Assembly: GCF_024460775.1 (NCBI RefSeq)
Contig: NZ_JANFYZ010000002.1
Coordinates: 94,954 to 158,953, forward strand
Direction: 5' to 3'
Source of the DNA: Desulfovibrio desulfuricans
Lineage (GTDB): Bacteria > Desulfobacterota > Desulfovibrionia > Desulfovibrionales > Desulfovibrionaceae
DNA: 64,000 nt
How positions within the stretch are numbered: the stretch's first letter is position 1; each line of letters begins with the position of its first letter. Under the pieces are notes generated by a model. It was not told the origin of the DNA and did not search any database. It was given only the letters and a program-made list of their open reading frames with translations. Both the position numbers and the translations under genes were made by a program. Shown here piece after piece: positions 1 to 9,046 of this stretch.

Positions 1-1152
1 TCACTCCGTTATGCCCAAAAGGCGTGGAATATCCCAGTCTTCCGTCTCATTGAATGAAAGCGCGCGGCTCACGCAAATCTTGCTTTCCGCCGACAGGTCA
101 AGCCTGTCTTCCATATAGGCTACCCCTCTGGATTTTCTGACAATGATCACCGTTGGCCGGGTTGGAAAATCGGGATCGCAGCTACTTATGAGGCCCATGC
201 GCCCGTCTGAAAGCTTAACCGCCGTTCCTAGCGGGAAGACCCCCACCATTCTTATGAAAGAATCCGCAAAACCGAGCGGCCATGCCGTTCCGTTCATTTT
301 GTACATGATTGCCAGCGCATGGCTGGGGCAAAGGGCCGCTTTGTATACGCGCCTGGATGAAAGCGCGTCATACACATCGCAGATAGAGATGATACGCCCA
401 AAAAGGCCGATGGCTGAGCCTTTGAGGCCGTAAGGATACCCCAGGCCATCGTGCATTTCGTGATGCTGGGCTGTGCCCTCCAGAATTTCTGGTGCGATAT
501 TGGGTATCTTGCGCAAGGCGTCATAGCCGAGCAGCACATGCGACCGCATGACGGCAAATTCAGGAGGGGAAAGTGTGCGCGGCGCGTTGAGGATTTCTCT
601 CGGCACCAGAGCCTTGCCGTAATCATGAAACAGCCCGGCCATACCGGCTAGTTGCTGCTGCTGATCCGTGAGGCCCATATGCCGGGCAAAGGCTACGGCG
701 AAAATGGCCACGTTGACGCTGTGCCTGTATGTGTATTCGTCACGCCCTTTCAGGTTGGCAAGGGTCAGCATGGCGTTGGCATTACGCTTGAGGGCAAGGA
801 TGATGGACTTAACGCAGGGTTCCGCCCCTGCAATGTCGGCGCTGTCGCACACGCCGGAAGTCATGGCGGCTTTTACATGGGCGTAGGCGGCAGCGTGCGC
901 TCTTTGCGCCTGGGCAATGTGGCGTGAAAACACGCGCGGCAGCGCGCCGCCCGGTTCATACGTGGGAACGGCGCGCTCCGGATCGTGAATTACTTCGGTA
1001 AAGCCCTGCTGGATGATCCCGTCAATTTCTGCCTGATCGGCCACAAGACCCTCGCGCATGTAAAGCAGCGGGGCATTGATCCAGGAAATGCCCGGATTGA
1101 GCACATACATTCCCGGCTTCAGGTTTGCTATAGGTATCCGTTCCGCAGGCAT
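1..1152 (-). CDS. HD-GYP domain phosphodiesterase with DUF3391-like N-terminus
   Basis: Predicted cytoplasmic cyclic-di-GMP phosphodiesterase of about 383 residues. The C-terminal two thirds carry the full HD-GYP signature: HDYGK metal-binding motif, then HHEMHDGLGYP, then a conserved DVYDALSSRR segment. The N-terminal ~100 residues resemble the DUF3391 domain often found in front of HD-GYP. An upstream ATG at 1176 exists, but the ATG at 1152 has an AAAGGA ribosome site before it and is preferred. The stop codon sits at the first three bases of the window, so the gene is complete. It is monocistronic as far as visible and diverges from the nuo cluster across an AT-rich gap. Catalytic activity on c-di-GMP is inferred from the intact motif. 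Confidence 0.9.
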   Translation of the reverse strand: MPAERIPIANLKPGMYVLNPGISWINAPLLYMREGLVADQAEIDGIIQQGFTEVIHDPERAVPTYEPGGALPRVFSRHIAQAQRAHAAAYAHVKAAMTSGVCDSADIAGAEPCVKSIILALKRNANAMLTLANLKGRDEYTYRHSVNVAIFAVAFARHMGLTDQQQQLAGMAGLFHDYGKALVPREILNAPRTLSPPEFAVMRSHVLLGYDALRKIPNIAPEILEGTAQHHEMHDGLGYPYGLKGSAIGLFGRIISICDVYDALSSRRVYKAALCPSHALAIMYKMNGTAWPLGFADSFIRMVGVFPLGTAVKLSDGRMGLISSCDPDFPTRPTVIIVRKSRGVAYMEDRLDLSAESKICVSRALSFNETEDWDIPRLLGITE

Positions 1153-1670
1153 GCTGGTGGATCCTTTGGCAGGCATTTGCGTTGATTTTCACTACAATAA
1201 TATAACACTTCAAAATTTTAGGAGTAAAGGGATAAAACGCGCCGTTTTTGCAACTAACTGATTGGATTGTTCAAAATTTCTTTTTGCGTCAGTTCTCAAT
1301 TTGATTGGTAGCTCTGCATTAATGTGAAATTAATATCTTATCACTCTCATATAAAAAATGTGATTTCCAATATGCTGAAATTATAAATAAAAAAAATTGA
1401 GTATGCACTCAAGTTATAAAAACTACAATTAAATTAGGGTTTAAAGAAAGTGTGTGAAAACAGGAACCTGGCTGGAAATTAAAAAAAAACTATGCTAGCG
1501 ACAATGCTTCCTAATTAAATTACCAGACAAGATTGGTACAGTTACGGTGGCTTGGAAACGTTTGCAGCGGCACATCTGAAGAGCCTTTTTTTCACTCCAG
1601 GCTGACTTTGGGGTTGGCCCGACGTGACACGGCAGATGACAATATCACTTACTCGCACGAGAGAAGCACT
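1153..1670. other. AT-rich divergent intergenic region
   Basis: About 500 bases between the HD-GYP gene (-) and the molybdopterin gene (+), strikingly AT-rich in the 1190-1530 part compared with the flanking genes. It must hold both promoters. No convincing RNA gene or small ORF with a ribosome site was seen. An open frame extends upstream of the molybdopterin gene to 1533, but its residues look non-coding and it lacks a ribosome site. Confidence 0.6.
1397..1412. promoter_or_regulatory. Palindromic candidate operator, TTGAGT-N4-ACTCAA
   Basis: A perfect inverted repeat (TTGAGT, four bases, ACTCAA) lies in the AT-rich divergent gap about 260 bases ahead of the molybdopterin gene start. Its overall size and TTGA...TCAA ends resemble sites of the CRP/FNR family, but the spacing is neither the exact FNR nor the exact CRP pattern. 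Regulator identity is unknown; the repeat itself is read directly. Confidence 0.35.
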
Positions 1671-3788
1671 ATGGGCAGTATGCAGTTGGTTCAGAGTGTA
1701 TGCGGAATGTGCACCGCAAGGTGTCCAATTTCTGTAGAAGTAAAAGATGGTTCCGTGGGTATGATTTACGGCAACCCGCACAGTCCCCTCAAGGGTGCCT
1801 TGTGCGCGCGCGGCGTGGCTGGCAAAGCCCTTGAGCGCGAGTCGGAGTGCCCGCAGAGCCCGCTTATTCGTGTGGGCGAGCGGGGCGAGGGCAAGTGGAA
1901 AAAGGTTTCGTGGGAAGAAGCCTTTGACTATGTTGCGCAAAAAATCGCCGCAGTCCAGCAGCAACACGGCAAGGAAGCAGTGCTGTGGTCTGACCGCGAT
2001 GGCCCCTTTACCGACCTGTACCGCGCCTTTATGCGCGGCATCGGTTCGCCCAACGTCTGTACGCACAGCACCTCGTGCGACCTCAACACCCACCACGCCA
2101 GCAAGGCTGTCATGGGCCTCGGCCGCGGCATGGCCGTGAACGACTTTGCCAACTGCAAGCACATTGTACTGCAAACGCGCAACATTTTTGAAGCCATCAA
2201 CCTTGGCGAGGCCCGAACCGTCATGCAGGCCTTGCGCAAAGGCTGCAAGCTCACGGTCATTGATATCCGCCACAATGTTTCGGCCTCCAAGGCCAATGAT
2301 TTTCTGCTTGTCCGCCCCGGTACGGACTATGCCTTCAATCTGGGCATCATCAACACGCTTATTACCCGCAAGCTCTATAACAAGGATTATGTGGACGCTC
2401 ACACCACGGGTTTTGCCGAACTGGCCGAATTTGTTGCCCCCTACACGGCGGAATGGGCGGCTGAGCAGTGTCAGGTCGATGCGCAGGCCATTGTGCGCCT
2501 TGCGCAATCGCTTGCCGCTGCGGCCCCTCATGTGATCTGGCATCCCGGCTGGATGACCTCGCGTTATGGGGATTCTTTTCAGGTTGCGCGCACGGCTCTG
2601 GTCATTACGGCCCTGCTGGGCGGCGTGGGCGTCAAGGGCGGCATAGTGCCGGGACGCACCCCCAAGGAATGCGGCAAGGCCGGACTCAAGAAGTTTACGG
2701 ATCTCTTCCCCGCGCCCAAGGGTTTGCGCGCCGATGGCCTTGGCGTTGACAACAAGGCTTTCGACCCAGGCAAGGGCCTGCTGCACAAGGCTTTTGAAGC
2801 CATCAGCAATCCTCCGCAGGGGGCAGCTCCGGTCAAGGCTTATATGTGCTGGCGGCACGATCCGTTGCAGGGCTATCCCGATCCCGATGCGCTGCGCAAA
2901 CGCTTTGACGGCCTTGACCTGCTTGTGAGCGTCACGTTCTCCTGGTCAGACACTGCATGGTATTCAGACGTGGTGCTGCCGCTTTCCACCTACCTTTCAC
3001 GCGAGAGCATCATTGCCACAAAGAACGGCCTCAAACCGCAGTTCTTTGTGCGCAACCGCGTCATCCCGCCGCGCTACGACACCAAGGCCGACTGGGAAAT
3101 CATCGGCGGTCTGGCAAAGCGTCTCGGGCTTGATCCTCTGGTTTTTGAAAGTGCGGAGGACGTGTGGCGCTTTCAGCTTGAAGGAACAGGCCTCACCAGC
3201 GCGGACTTTACCGAAAAAGGCTTTGTCTCGCTCACCAGCGATCCCCTGTACGTGGATCTGGCAGATTATTCCTTCCCCACTGCCTCGGGCAAGGTGGAAC
3301 TGACCAGCGAGGGTTACGGCAAGGGCTGCGGCCAAAACATGCTGCCCCCCTACACGCCGCCCGTTGCGCCGCCGGAGGGGGCCTACCGCATTACCTTTGG
3401 GCGGGTGGCCGTGCATACCCAGGGGCATACCATCAATAATCCGCTGCTGCTTGAGCAGGTTCCTGAAAATACCGTGTGGATCAACAGCAAGAAGGCCAAG
3501 GCCGCTGGCATCAACCCCGGCGACCGGGTGCGCGTGCTGGATGCCGCAGGCAAATCCATGGGCGAGGCCGGGGTCAAGATCACCTCTGCCATCCATCCTG
3601 AGGCCATCTTTGTGGTGCATGGCTTCGGTCACGACCTGCCTTGCGAAAGCCGGGCCTTCCACAAGGGCATTTCTGACAGCAAGTGCCTGCGCGGCGGCCT
3701 GGATTTGCAGGATATGGGCGGCGGCGGTCTGTCCATGCAGGAGCATTTTGTCACGCTGGAGAAAGTGGCCGGTTCCGGCGCTGCCTAG
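1671..3788 (+). CDS. Molybdopterin oxidoreductase, cytoplasmic, PhsA/PsrA/formate-dehydrogenase superfamily
   Basis: A 705-residue member of the molybdopterin/bis-MGD oxidoreductase superfamily. An N-terminal [4Fe-4S] site is visible as Cys11, Cys14, Cys18 and Cys45. The GSPN...HSTSC segment places Cys136 where polysulfide/thiosulfate reductase-type enzymes have the molybdenum-ligating cysteine. A C-terminal molybdopterin-dinucleotide-binding region follows from about residue 590. There is no twin-arginine leader: the protein starts almost directly with the Fe-S motif, so it should stay in the cytoplasm, unlike PhsA or PsrA. The ATG at 1671 has a GAGAG site before it, while the open frame back to 1533 looks non-coding. 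It is followed 92 bases later by a ferredoxin subunit and then nuoA. Substrate unknown; a role as electron-input module for complex I is inferred. Confidence 0.9.
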   Translation: MGSMQLVQSVCGMCTARCPISVEVKDGSVGMIYGNPHSPLKGALCARGVAGKALERESECPQSPLIRVGERGEGKWKKVSWEEAFDYVAQKIAAVQQQHGKEAVLWSDRDGPFTDLYRAFMRGIGSPNVCTHSTSCDLNTHHASKAVMGLGRGMAVNDFANCKHIVLQTRNIFEAINLGEARTVMQALRKGCKLTVIDIRHNVSASKANDFLLVRPGTDYAFNLGIINTLITRKLYNKDYVDAHTTGFAELAEFVAPYTAEWAAEQCQVDAQAIVRLAQSLAAAAPHVIWHPGWMTSRYGDSFQVARTALVITALLGGVGVKGGIVPGRTPKECGKAGLKKFTDLFPAPKGLRADGLGVDNKAFDPGKGLLHKAFEAISNPPQGAAPVKAYMCWRHDPLQGYPDPDALRKRFDGLDLLVSVTFSWSDTAWYSDVVLPLSTYLSRESIIATKNGLKPQFFVRNRVIPPRYDTKADWEIIGGLAKRLGLDPLVFESAEDVWRFQLEGTGLTSADFTEKGFVSLTSDPLYVDLADYSFPTASGKVELTSEGYGKGCGQNMLPPYTPPVAPPEGAYRITFGRVAVHTQGHTINNPLLLEQVPENTVWINSKKAKAAGINPGDRVRVLDAAGKSMGEAGVKITSAIHPEAIFVVHGFGHDLPCESRAFHKGISDSKCLRGGLDLQDMGGGGLSMQEHFVTLEKVAGSGAA

Positions 3789-3880
3789 GCGGACTCTGCC
3801 TCGGATATTGTCAAAGGTATGGCCTGATACTGCAAGGAAATTTACGGGAACAACCCACCGAGCCGCGTGGGAGGATGGTT

Positions 3881-4387
3881 ATGAGCAAATATATTGTCAT
3901 GCACAATTCGGCGGATTGCATAGGCTGCAAGGCCTGCGAGGTTCAGTGCCGCAGCCTGCACAACGGCGGGCCGGGGGCTTTTTTCTGCCGCGTTCTTTCC
4001 GTGGAGCAGACCGAACCCAAGCCCGCCCTGGGTTTTGTGTACACCTCGTGCTTTCACTGTGAAAATCCCTGGTGCGTCAAGGCGTGCCCTACAGGGGCCA
4101 TGCGCCGCAGGGATGATGGCATTGTCTATGTGGAGACCTCGGCCTGCGTGGGCTGCAAGGCCTGCATCACCGCCTGCCCCTGGGCCGCGCCCCAGTGGAA
4201 CGCCCAGACCGGCAAGGTGGATAAGTGCGACCTGTGCCGCGACCGCATTGATCAGGGCCTCAAGCCTGCCTGCGTGACCACCTGCGCCATGAGCTGCCTG
4301 CAATTCTCCACGCCGGATGCGGCCAGTCAGGAGAAGCGGCAGGAATTTGCCGAGCAGATGCAGCGCAACAGGCCTGTTGTCCGCTAG
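3881..4387 (+). CDS. Four-cluster ferredoxin-type electron-transfer subunit (DmsB/NrfC/HycB-like)
   Basis: A 168-residue iron-sulfur protein with four cysteine quartets: Cys13/16/19/23, Cys57/60/65/69, Cys89/92/95/99 and Cys116/119/131/135. This is the arrangement of the beta subunits that pass electrons from molybdopterin enzymes. No signal peptide or membrane anchor is visible, so it should be cytoplasmic like its partner. GGGAGG lies 8 bases before ATG 3881; an in-frame ATG two codons upstream is less well spaced. Position between the molybdopterin gene and nuoA suggests that it wires that enzyme to the NuoB/NuoI side of complex I. That link is inference. Confidence 0.9.
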   Translation: MSKYIVMHNSADCIGCKACEVQCRSLHNGGPGAFFCRVLSVEQTEPKPALGFVYTSCFHCENPWCVKACPTGAMRRRDDGIVYVETSACVGCKACITACPWAAPQWNAQTGKVDKCDLCRDRIDQGLKPACVTTCAMSCLQFSTPDAASQEKRQEFAEQMQRNRPVVR

Positions 4388-4479
4388 AACGTGTTTTGTT
4401 CTCTGCGGTGCCTTACAGGGCCTGCGGCAGAATGTTCTCAGATTGATTGGCGGCTCTGGCAGGAGACGTCGGTGGCGGA

Positions 4480-4507
4480 GCAGGGCCGCGCGATTGTTCG
4501 GCCCTGC
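4480..4507 (+). other. Intercistronic stem-loop ahead of nuoA
   Basis: Perfect 9-bp inverted repeat (GCAGGGCCG, loop of 10, CGGCCCTGC) in the 162-base gap between the ferredoxin gene and nuoA. No T-run follows, so it is not a classical terminator. It could be an RNA-processing or stability element that separates expression of the input pair from the nuo genes. Confidence 0.5.
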
Positions 4508-4549
4508 CTGCCCGGAATATGACGAAGACATTCAACAAGGTGGCTTTTT

Positions 4550-4924
4550 ATGGTGCCTACGGTTGCCGGAGAAGAGTATCTTGCCATACTGCTGCTGCTC
4601 ATTATTGCGCTGCTTTTTGGCGTTCTTACGTTGTTTTTCGGGCGGTTTTTCCGCATGCGTCGGCCCTACCGTGAAAAGCTCATGCCCTATGAATCCGGCA
4701 ACGAGCCAACCGCCGAGCCGCGCACGCGTTTTTCCATCAAATTTTATTACGTTGCCATTCTTTTTGTCATCATCGATGTGGAAGCCATCTTCCTCTACAC
4801 CTGGGCAGTGGAGTTTGTGCGTCTGGGCAGCCTTGGGCTGGCGGAAATGCTGACCTTCATGACCCTGCTGGTGCTGGCCTACGCCTATGCCTGGAAAAAG
4901 GGGGCCTTTGAATGGGTGAAGTAG
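4550..4924 (+). CDS. nuoA: NADH-quinone oxidoreductase subunit A
   Basis: A 124-residue subunit of the membrane arm of complex I with three predicted membrane helices. The family-typical segments YESGNEP near residue 44 and [14 protein letters not shown] near residue 78 are present. It starts at ATG 4550 after an AAGGTGG-like ribosome site, and its 3' end overlaps nuoB by 13 bases, indicating translational coupling. It helps form the quinone-site region with NuoH. It opens an 11-gene nuo run with the usual A-B-C-D-H-I-J-K-L-M-N order. Confidence 0.95.
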   Translation: MVPTVAGEEYLAILLLLIIALLFGVLTLFFGRFFRMRRPYREKLMPYESGNEPTAEPRTRFSIKFYYVAILFVIIDVEAIFLYTWAVEFVRLGSLGLAEMLTFMTLLVLAYAYAWKKGAFEWVK

Positions 4925-5454
4925 AAACTCATACCGTTGCGCGCGATGGCCAGCCTCTTGTGGTGCACAAGGACGGCCTGCGGTTTTTCCCCGGCGCCAA
5001 CGCCGTGCTCGGGCCGCTCAACGCTCTGGTCAACTGGGGCCGTTGCGGCTCCATCTGGCCGGTGACCTTTGGCCTTGCCTGCTGCGCCATTGAAATGATG
5101 GCCACAGGCGCGTCAACGCACGATCTTGACCGCTTTGGCATCATCTTTCGCGCCAGCCCCCGGCAGGCAGACTGCATGGTGGTGGCCGGAACCCTGAGCA
5201 AAAAAATGGCCCCGGTGTTGCGCAGGGTTTATGACCAGATGCCCGAGCCGCGCTACGTGCTCGCCATGGGCAGTTGCGCTTGCAGCGGCGGGCTTTTTCA
5301 GTCGTATGCCGTAACGCAGGGCGTGGATCAGATTATCCCGGTAGACGTCTATGTGCCGGGTTGCCCTCCCAGGCCGGAAGCGCTTTTTGACGGCTTTATC
5401 AAGTTGCAGGAGAAAATTAACAAGGAGCAATTTCGATGGAGTCCCTGGAGATAG
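4912..5454 (+). CDS. nuoB: NADH-quinone oxidoreductase subunit B (N2 cluster)
   Basis: A 180-residue peripheral subunit carrying the terminal N2 [4Fe-4S] cluster that reduces quinone. The ligands are visible as Cys57-Cys58 (LACCAIEMM), Cys122 in GSCACSGG and Cys151 in VPGCPPRP. It overlaps nuoA at the 5' end and nuoC at the 3' end (19 bases). All residues needed for N2 are kept, so electrons delivered through NuoI should still reach quinone even though the NADH-oxidising subunits are not encoded here. Confidence 0.97.
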   Translation: MGEVETHTVARDGQPLVVHKDGLRFFPGANAVLGPLNALVNWGRCGSIWPVTFGLACCAIEMMATGASTHDLDRFGIIFRASPRQADCMVVAGTLSKKMAPVLRRVYDQMPEPRYVLAMGSCACSGGLFQSYAVTQGVDQIIPVDVYVPGCPPRPEALFDGFIKLQEKINKEQFRWSPWR

Positions 5455-5996
5455 CGCGTCTGCTGCGTGAGGCTTTTCCGCAGGAAGTGCTCGACATACA
5501 GGAGTTTCGCGGGCAGGCGGCAGTGCTGCTGCGTCACGGTCGCATCCTTGATGTGCTGGTCTACGCCAGGGAGCATTTTGACATGATGCACCTGCGCTCG
5601 CTCTGCGGGGTGGACAACAGCCGCCGCAAGCAGGAGGGCCTTGGCGCGTTTGAGGTCGTCTACAACCTGTATTCCGTGAATCAGCGCATTGCCCTGCGTC
5701 TGCGCGTCCAACTGGACGATCCCGATGCGGGCATTGATTCCGCAGTGCCCTTGTGGCCTGTGGCCAACTGGCTTGAGCGCGAAGTCTTTGACCTCATGGG
5801 CATACACTTCAAGGGGCACCCTGACCTGCGCCGCATTCTGCTGCCGGATGACTGGCAGGGGCACCCCCTGCGCAAGGCCTATCCTGTGCGCATCCCCTCG
5901 CGTGGCGTGCCTGAGTGGTCTGGTCTGACCGAACTGCGCGAACACGCCAGGGCGGCGGACGCCCTGAGCTGGCAGGGGGGAGAAAAGCATGAGTGA
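5436..5996 (+). CDS. nuoC: NADH-quinone oxidoreductase subunit C
   Basis: A 186-residue connecting-arm subunit (the 30-kDa subunit family). The family signature [23 protein letters not shown] is recognisable near residues 110-133, followed by the [12 protein letters not shown] segment. An AAGGAG ribosome site lies inside the end of nuoB before ATG 5436, and the gene overlaps nuoD by 8 bases. It is separate from nuoD, not fused as in E. coli. Confidence 0.95.
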   Translation: MESLEIARLLREAFPQEVLDIQEFRGQAAVLLRHGRILDVLVYAREHFDMMHLRSLCGVDNSRRKQEGLGAFEVVYNLYSVNQRIALRLRVQLDDPDAGIDSAVPLWPVANWLEREVFDLMGIHFKGHPDLRRILLPDDWQGHPLRKAYPVRIPSRGVPEWSGLTELREHARAADALSWQGGEKHE

Positions 5997-7299
5997 AATC
6001 CGCAAGCAGAGCATTGAATGCCCCGTGCGTCACGGTCAGCCTGTGGGGCGTCAGAACGTGCAGGAATTGCTGGGCAGGGAACTGCCCGAAGACGCTGACA
6101 ACTTTGACTGCTTTGACGAAAGCGACGAGGACCGTACCAGCCTGCGCCTCGGGCCGCAGCACCCTGCCACGCACGGCGTGTTGCGCCTCGACCTTGAGCT
6201 TGAGGGTGAAACCATTTTGAGCTGCGACCCGCAGGTGGGGTATCTGCACCGCGGCTTTGAAAAAATGGCCGAAACCTTCACCTACGCGCAGGCCCTCACC
6301 CTCACCGACCGGCTGGACTACATCGCCGCCATGTCCAACAACACGGGTTACTGCCTTGCGGTGGAAAAGCTGCTGGGCGTGCAGGCTCCGCTGCGGGCGC
6401 GTTACATCCGCACCATCGCCTGCGAGATGTCGCGTCTGTGCTCGCATCTGCTCTGGCTTGCCACCCACGCGCTGGATATCGGGGCCATGACCGTGTTTCT
6501 GTACTGCTTCCGCGAGCGCGAAATGCTGCTGGATCTTTTTGAAGACCTCTGCGGCGCGCGCCTCACCCTGACGTATCCGCGCATTGGCGGTGTGCGGCAG
6601 GACGTGACAGGGCGCTTCATGGACGGCTTGCAGGATTTTCTCAATATCTTCCCCAAGCGCATACTTGAGTACGAAACCCTGCTTGATACCAACCGTATCT
6701 GGTTGCAGCGCACGGTGGGCGTTGGCGTGCTGAACGGCAAGGAAGCCCTGGCCCTGGGCCTCACCGGGGCCTGCCTGCGCGGCTCGGGCGTGGATTACGA
6801 TGTGCGCAAGCACGAACCCTACGATGCCTATGATCTGGTGGATTTTGAAGTGCCGCTGGGCAGCGATGGCGATATTTACGCCCGCTACCGCTGCCGCATG
6901 GAAGAAATGCGCCAGTCTGTGCGCATTCTGCAACAGTGCGTGGATCAGCTCCCCCCCGGCGCGACCCTCGCGGCAGACGCCCCCGATCTGCTCATGCCCT
7001 ACAGGGCGTGGCGCAGCGAGGCTGAAACAGCGCTTTTTGGCGGCAGCCTGCGGCAGGTCATGCACGACAACAATATCTACATGCCCGGCGATGTGTACGT
7101 AGCCACGGAGGCTCCCAAGGGCGAGCTTGGCTTCTACTTTGTGAGCGACGGCAGCAGCAGGCCTTACCGCATGCATGTGCGCGGCCCGTCGTTTATCCAT
7201 ATCGGCGCGCTGGCAAGCATTGCCCCGGGCGGGCTTATTGCCGACCTCATCGCCAATATCGGCAGCATGGACGTGGTGCTGGGAGAATCTGACCGGTAA
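5989..7299 (+). CDS. nuoD: NADH-quinone oxidoreductase subunit D
   Basis: A 436-residue 49-kDa-type subunit, homologous to the large subunit of NiFe hydrogenases. It lines the quinone pocket with NuoB. GPQHPATHGVLRLDLELEGE is the conserved entry motif (starting near residue 56), and the C-terminal DVVLGESDR matches the family end. About 55 extra N-terminal residues precede the conserved region, which is somewhat long. It is translationally overlapped by nuoC and followed by an 80-base gap before nuoH. Confidence 0.96.
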   Translation: MSEIRKQSIECPVRHGQPVGRQNVQELLGRELPEDADNFDCFDESDEDRTSLRLGPQHPATHGVLRLDLELEGETILSCDPQVGYLHRGFEKMAETFTYAQALTLTDRLDYIAAMSNNTGYCLAVEKLLGVQAPLRARYIRTIACEMSRLCSHLLWLATHALDIGAMTVFLYCFREREMLLDLFEDLCGARLTLTYPRIGGVRQDVTGRFMDGLQDFLNIFPKRILEYETLLDTNRIWLQRTVGVGVLNGKEALALGLTGACLRGSGVDYDVRKHEPYDAYDLVDFEVPLGSDGDIYARYRCRMEEMRQSVRILQQCVDQLPPGATLAADAPDLLMPYRAWRSEAETALFGGSLRQVMHDNNIYMPGDVYVATEAPKGELGFYFVSDGSSRPYRMHVRGPSFIHIGALASIAPGGLIADLIANIGSMDVVLGESDR

Positions 7300-7379
7300 A
7301 CCTGGGGGCAGACTGCGAGGCCTGTGGGCTGAGCAGGGCAAACCGGGTTTACGGCTACAACCAATCTGGCAGGGAAACC

Positions 7380-8348
7380 ATGAATGTTCTGGTAATTGTG
7401 CTGCAACTTCTCGTGCTTCTGGTGGTCGTGCTGCTGCATGTGGCCTACGCCACATACTTTGAGCGCAAGGTCATCGGCCATATGCAGATGCGCATGGGCC
7501 CCACCCGCGTGGGCTGGCTCGGCTTGCTGCAACCCATCGCGGACGGCATCAAGAGCTTTTTCAAGGAAGACATCATCCCATCCGCGGCAGACAAGCCCAT
7601 CTTCATGCTTGCTCCCATCATCTGTCTGGTGCCCGCCTTTGCCTCGCTGGCAATACTGCCGTGGGCCGAGGGCTGGGCTTTGTCCAACATCAATATCGGC
7701 CTGCTTTTTGTGTTCGCCATGAGCTCCCTTGGCGGCTACGGGGTCGTGCTGGCGGGTTGGGCCTCAAACTCCAAGTTCAGCTTTCTGGGCGGGCTGCGGG
7801 CCTCGGCACAGGTGATCAGTTATGAAATCGCCATGGGCCTCAGCCTTGTGGGCGTGATGCTGCTCTCCGGTTCGCTCAATCTGGGCGACATCGTGGCCGC
7901 GCAGGGCGATTCGTTTTTTGGCATGTTCGCCTTCCGCCAGTGCATTGGCTTTTTTATCTTTTGCGTTGCCATGCTGGCGGAAACCAACCGCGTGCCCTTT
8001 GATCTGCCCGAGGCGGAAAGCGAGCTTGTTTCTGGATACTGCACGGAATACAGCGGCATGCGCTACGCCCTGTTTTTCATGGCCGAATACACGTCCATGT
8101 TTGTGATGGCCACGGTGGGCGTGGTCTGTTTTCTGGGGGGGTGGCGCGGCCCGGTTGAGGTGGGCTTTTTCCCGCCGTTCTGGTTGGTGCTCAAGGTGTA
8201 CGGCGTCATGTTTTTCTTTTTCTGGGTGCGGGCCACGCTGCCGCGTTACCGCTATGACCAGCTCATGGCCCTTGGCTGGAAGGTGCTTATCCCCCTGGCG
8301 CTCTTCAATATTGTGATTACCGCCCTGGGCAAGGCCCTAGCCTCTTGA
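7380..8348 (+). CDS. nuoH: NADH-quinone oxidoreductase subunit H
   Basis: A 322-residue membrane subunit with about eight predicted helices that forms the base of the quinone tunnel. Family motifs include FERKVIGHMQMRMGPTRVG near the first loop and the acidic loop DLPEAESELVSGY followed by EYSGMRYALFFMAEY. ATG 7380 follows an AGGGAAA site. The stop overlaps the area just ahead of nuoI, so the two are tightly coupled. Confidence 0.96.
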   Translation: MNVLVIVLQLLVLLVVVLLHVAYATYFERKVIGHMQMRMGPTRVGWLGLLQPIADGIKSFFKEDIIPSAADKPIFMLAPIICLVPAFASLAILPWAEGWALSNINIGLLFVFAMSSLGGYGVVLAGWASNSKFSFLGGLRASAQVISYEIAMGLSLVGVMLLSGSLNLGDIVAAQGDSFFGMFAFRQCIGFFIFCVAMLAETNRVPFDLPEAESELVSGYCTEYSGMRYALFFMAEYTSMFVMATVGVVCFLGGWRGPVEVGFFPPFWLVLKVYGVMFFFFWVRATLPRYRYDQLMALGWKVLIPLALFNIVITALGKALAS

Positions 8349-8362
8349 TGAGGAGAGCAGAC

Positions 8363-9046
8363 ATGCAGATTCAGTACAAAGCGCCTCGCAACTGGCTGCA
8401 AACCCTGTTGCAGACGGAAATAGCCCAGGGCATGGCCCTGACCTTGCGGCGCATGTTCAACCGCCCCATCACGCGGCAGTACCCGGAAGAAAAACCAGTG
8501 GTCGCCGCGGGTTTTCGCGGGCGGCACGCCCTGGTGCGCGATGCCGCAACCGGCGAGAGCCGTTGCGTTGCCTGTATGCGCTGTGCGCGGGTATGCCCCT
8601 CGCACTGCATACGCATCCGCTGGAGCCGCGCCGCAGATAACAGCCGCGTGGTGGATGCCTACAACATCGACGCCCTGCGCTGCATTTTTTGCGGCTACTG
8701 CGCGGAGGTCTGCCCGGTGAACGCCATTGTGCTGACGGAAGTCTATGCCTACGCGGCCAACGGGCGTTCGGCCTTCAAGTTTGACAAGCAGGCCCTGCTG
8801 GACAACTGGGACGAATTTGCAGCGCAGAAGGGCGACATGAAAGGCTATGCGAACCCCCTGTGCCGCCCCCGCAACATGCCAGAAGGCGCGCTTGCGCATG
8901 CCAAACGGGTGGCGGTGGATGCGGAATGGAGCGGAGCGGAACAGTGGGTGGGCAAGAATCACCGCGCTACGCATGCGCAAGGCGCAGAGCCGAATCCGAG
9001 CGCGCCCGGCCATGGTCAGGCGCATCAGGACGGTGCTGCGCAATGA
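8363..9046 (+). CDS. nuoI: NADH-quinone oxidoreductase subunit I (two [4Fe-4S] clusters)
   Basis: A 227-residue peripheral subunit with the two cysteine quartets for clusters N6a and N6b: Cys68/71/74/78 and Cys107/110/113/117, each ending in CP. ATG 8363 is preferred because AGGAGA lies 8 bases upstream; an in-frame ATG at 8348 would add five residues. The C-terminal ~75 residues run past the ferredoxin fold into a polar His/Gly/Ala-rich tail, longer than in E. coli NuoI (180 residues). NuoI is the last relay before NuoB, and is the natural docking place for the ferredoxin subunit encoded upstream (inference). Confidence 0.95.
   Translation: MQIQYKAPRNWLQTLLQTEIAQGMALTLRRMFNRPITRQYPEEKPVVAAGFRGRHALVRDAATGESRCVACMRCARVCPSHCIRIRWSRAADNSRVVDAYNIDALRCIFCGYCAEVCPVNAIVLTEVYAYAANGRSAFKFDKQALLDNWDEFAAQKGDMKGYANPLCRPRNMPEGALAHAKRVAVDAEWSGAEQWVGKNHRATHAQGAEPNPSAPGHGQAHQDGAAQ

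Noticed and set aside
1533..1670. 46-codon N-terminal extension of the molybdopterin oxidoreductase
   Set aside because: No ribosome site at the upstream start and no Tat or Fe-S features. The ATG at 1671 places the cysteine motif at the family-typical position.
1542..2858. Long minus-strand open frame (438 codons) opposite the molybdopterin gene
   Set aside because: It is the antisense shadow of a clearly conserved enzyme, a common effect of GC-rich codon use.
5809..7455. 548-codon minus-strand open frame opposite nuoD
   Set aside because: Shadow of nuoC-nuoD-nuoH. No ribosome site and no recognisable domain.
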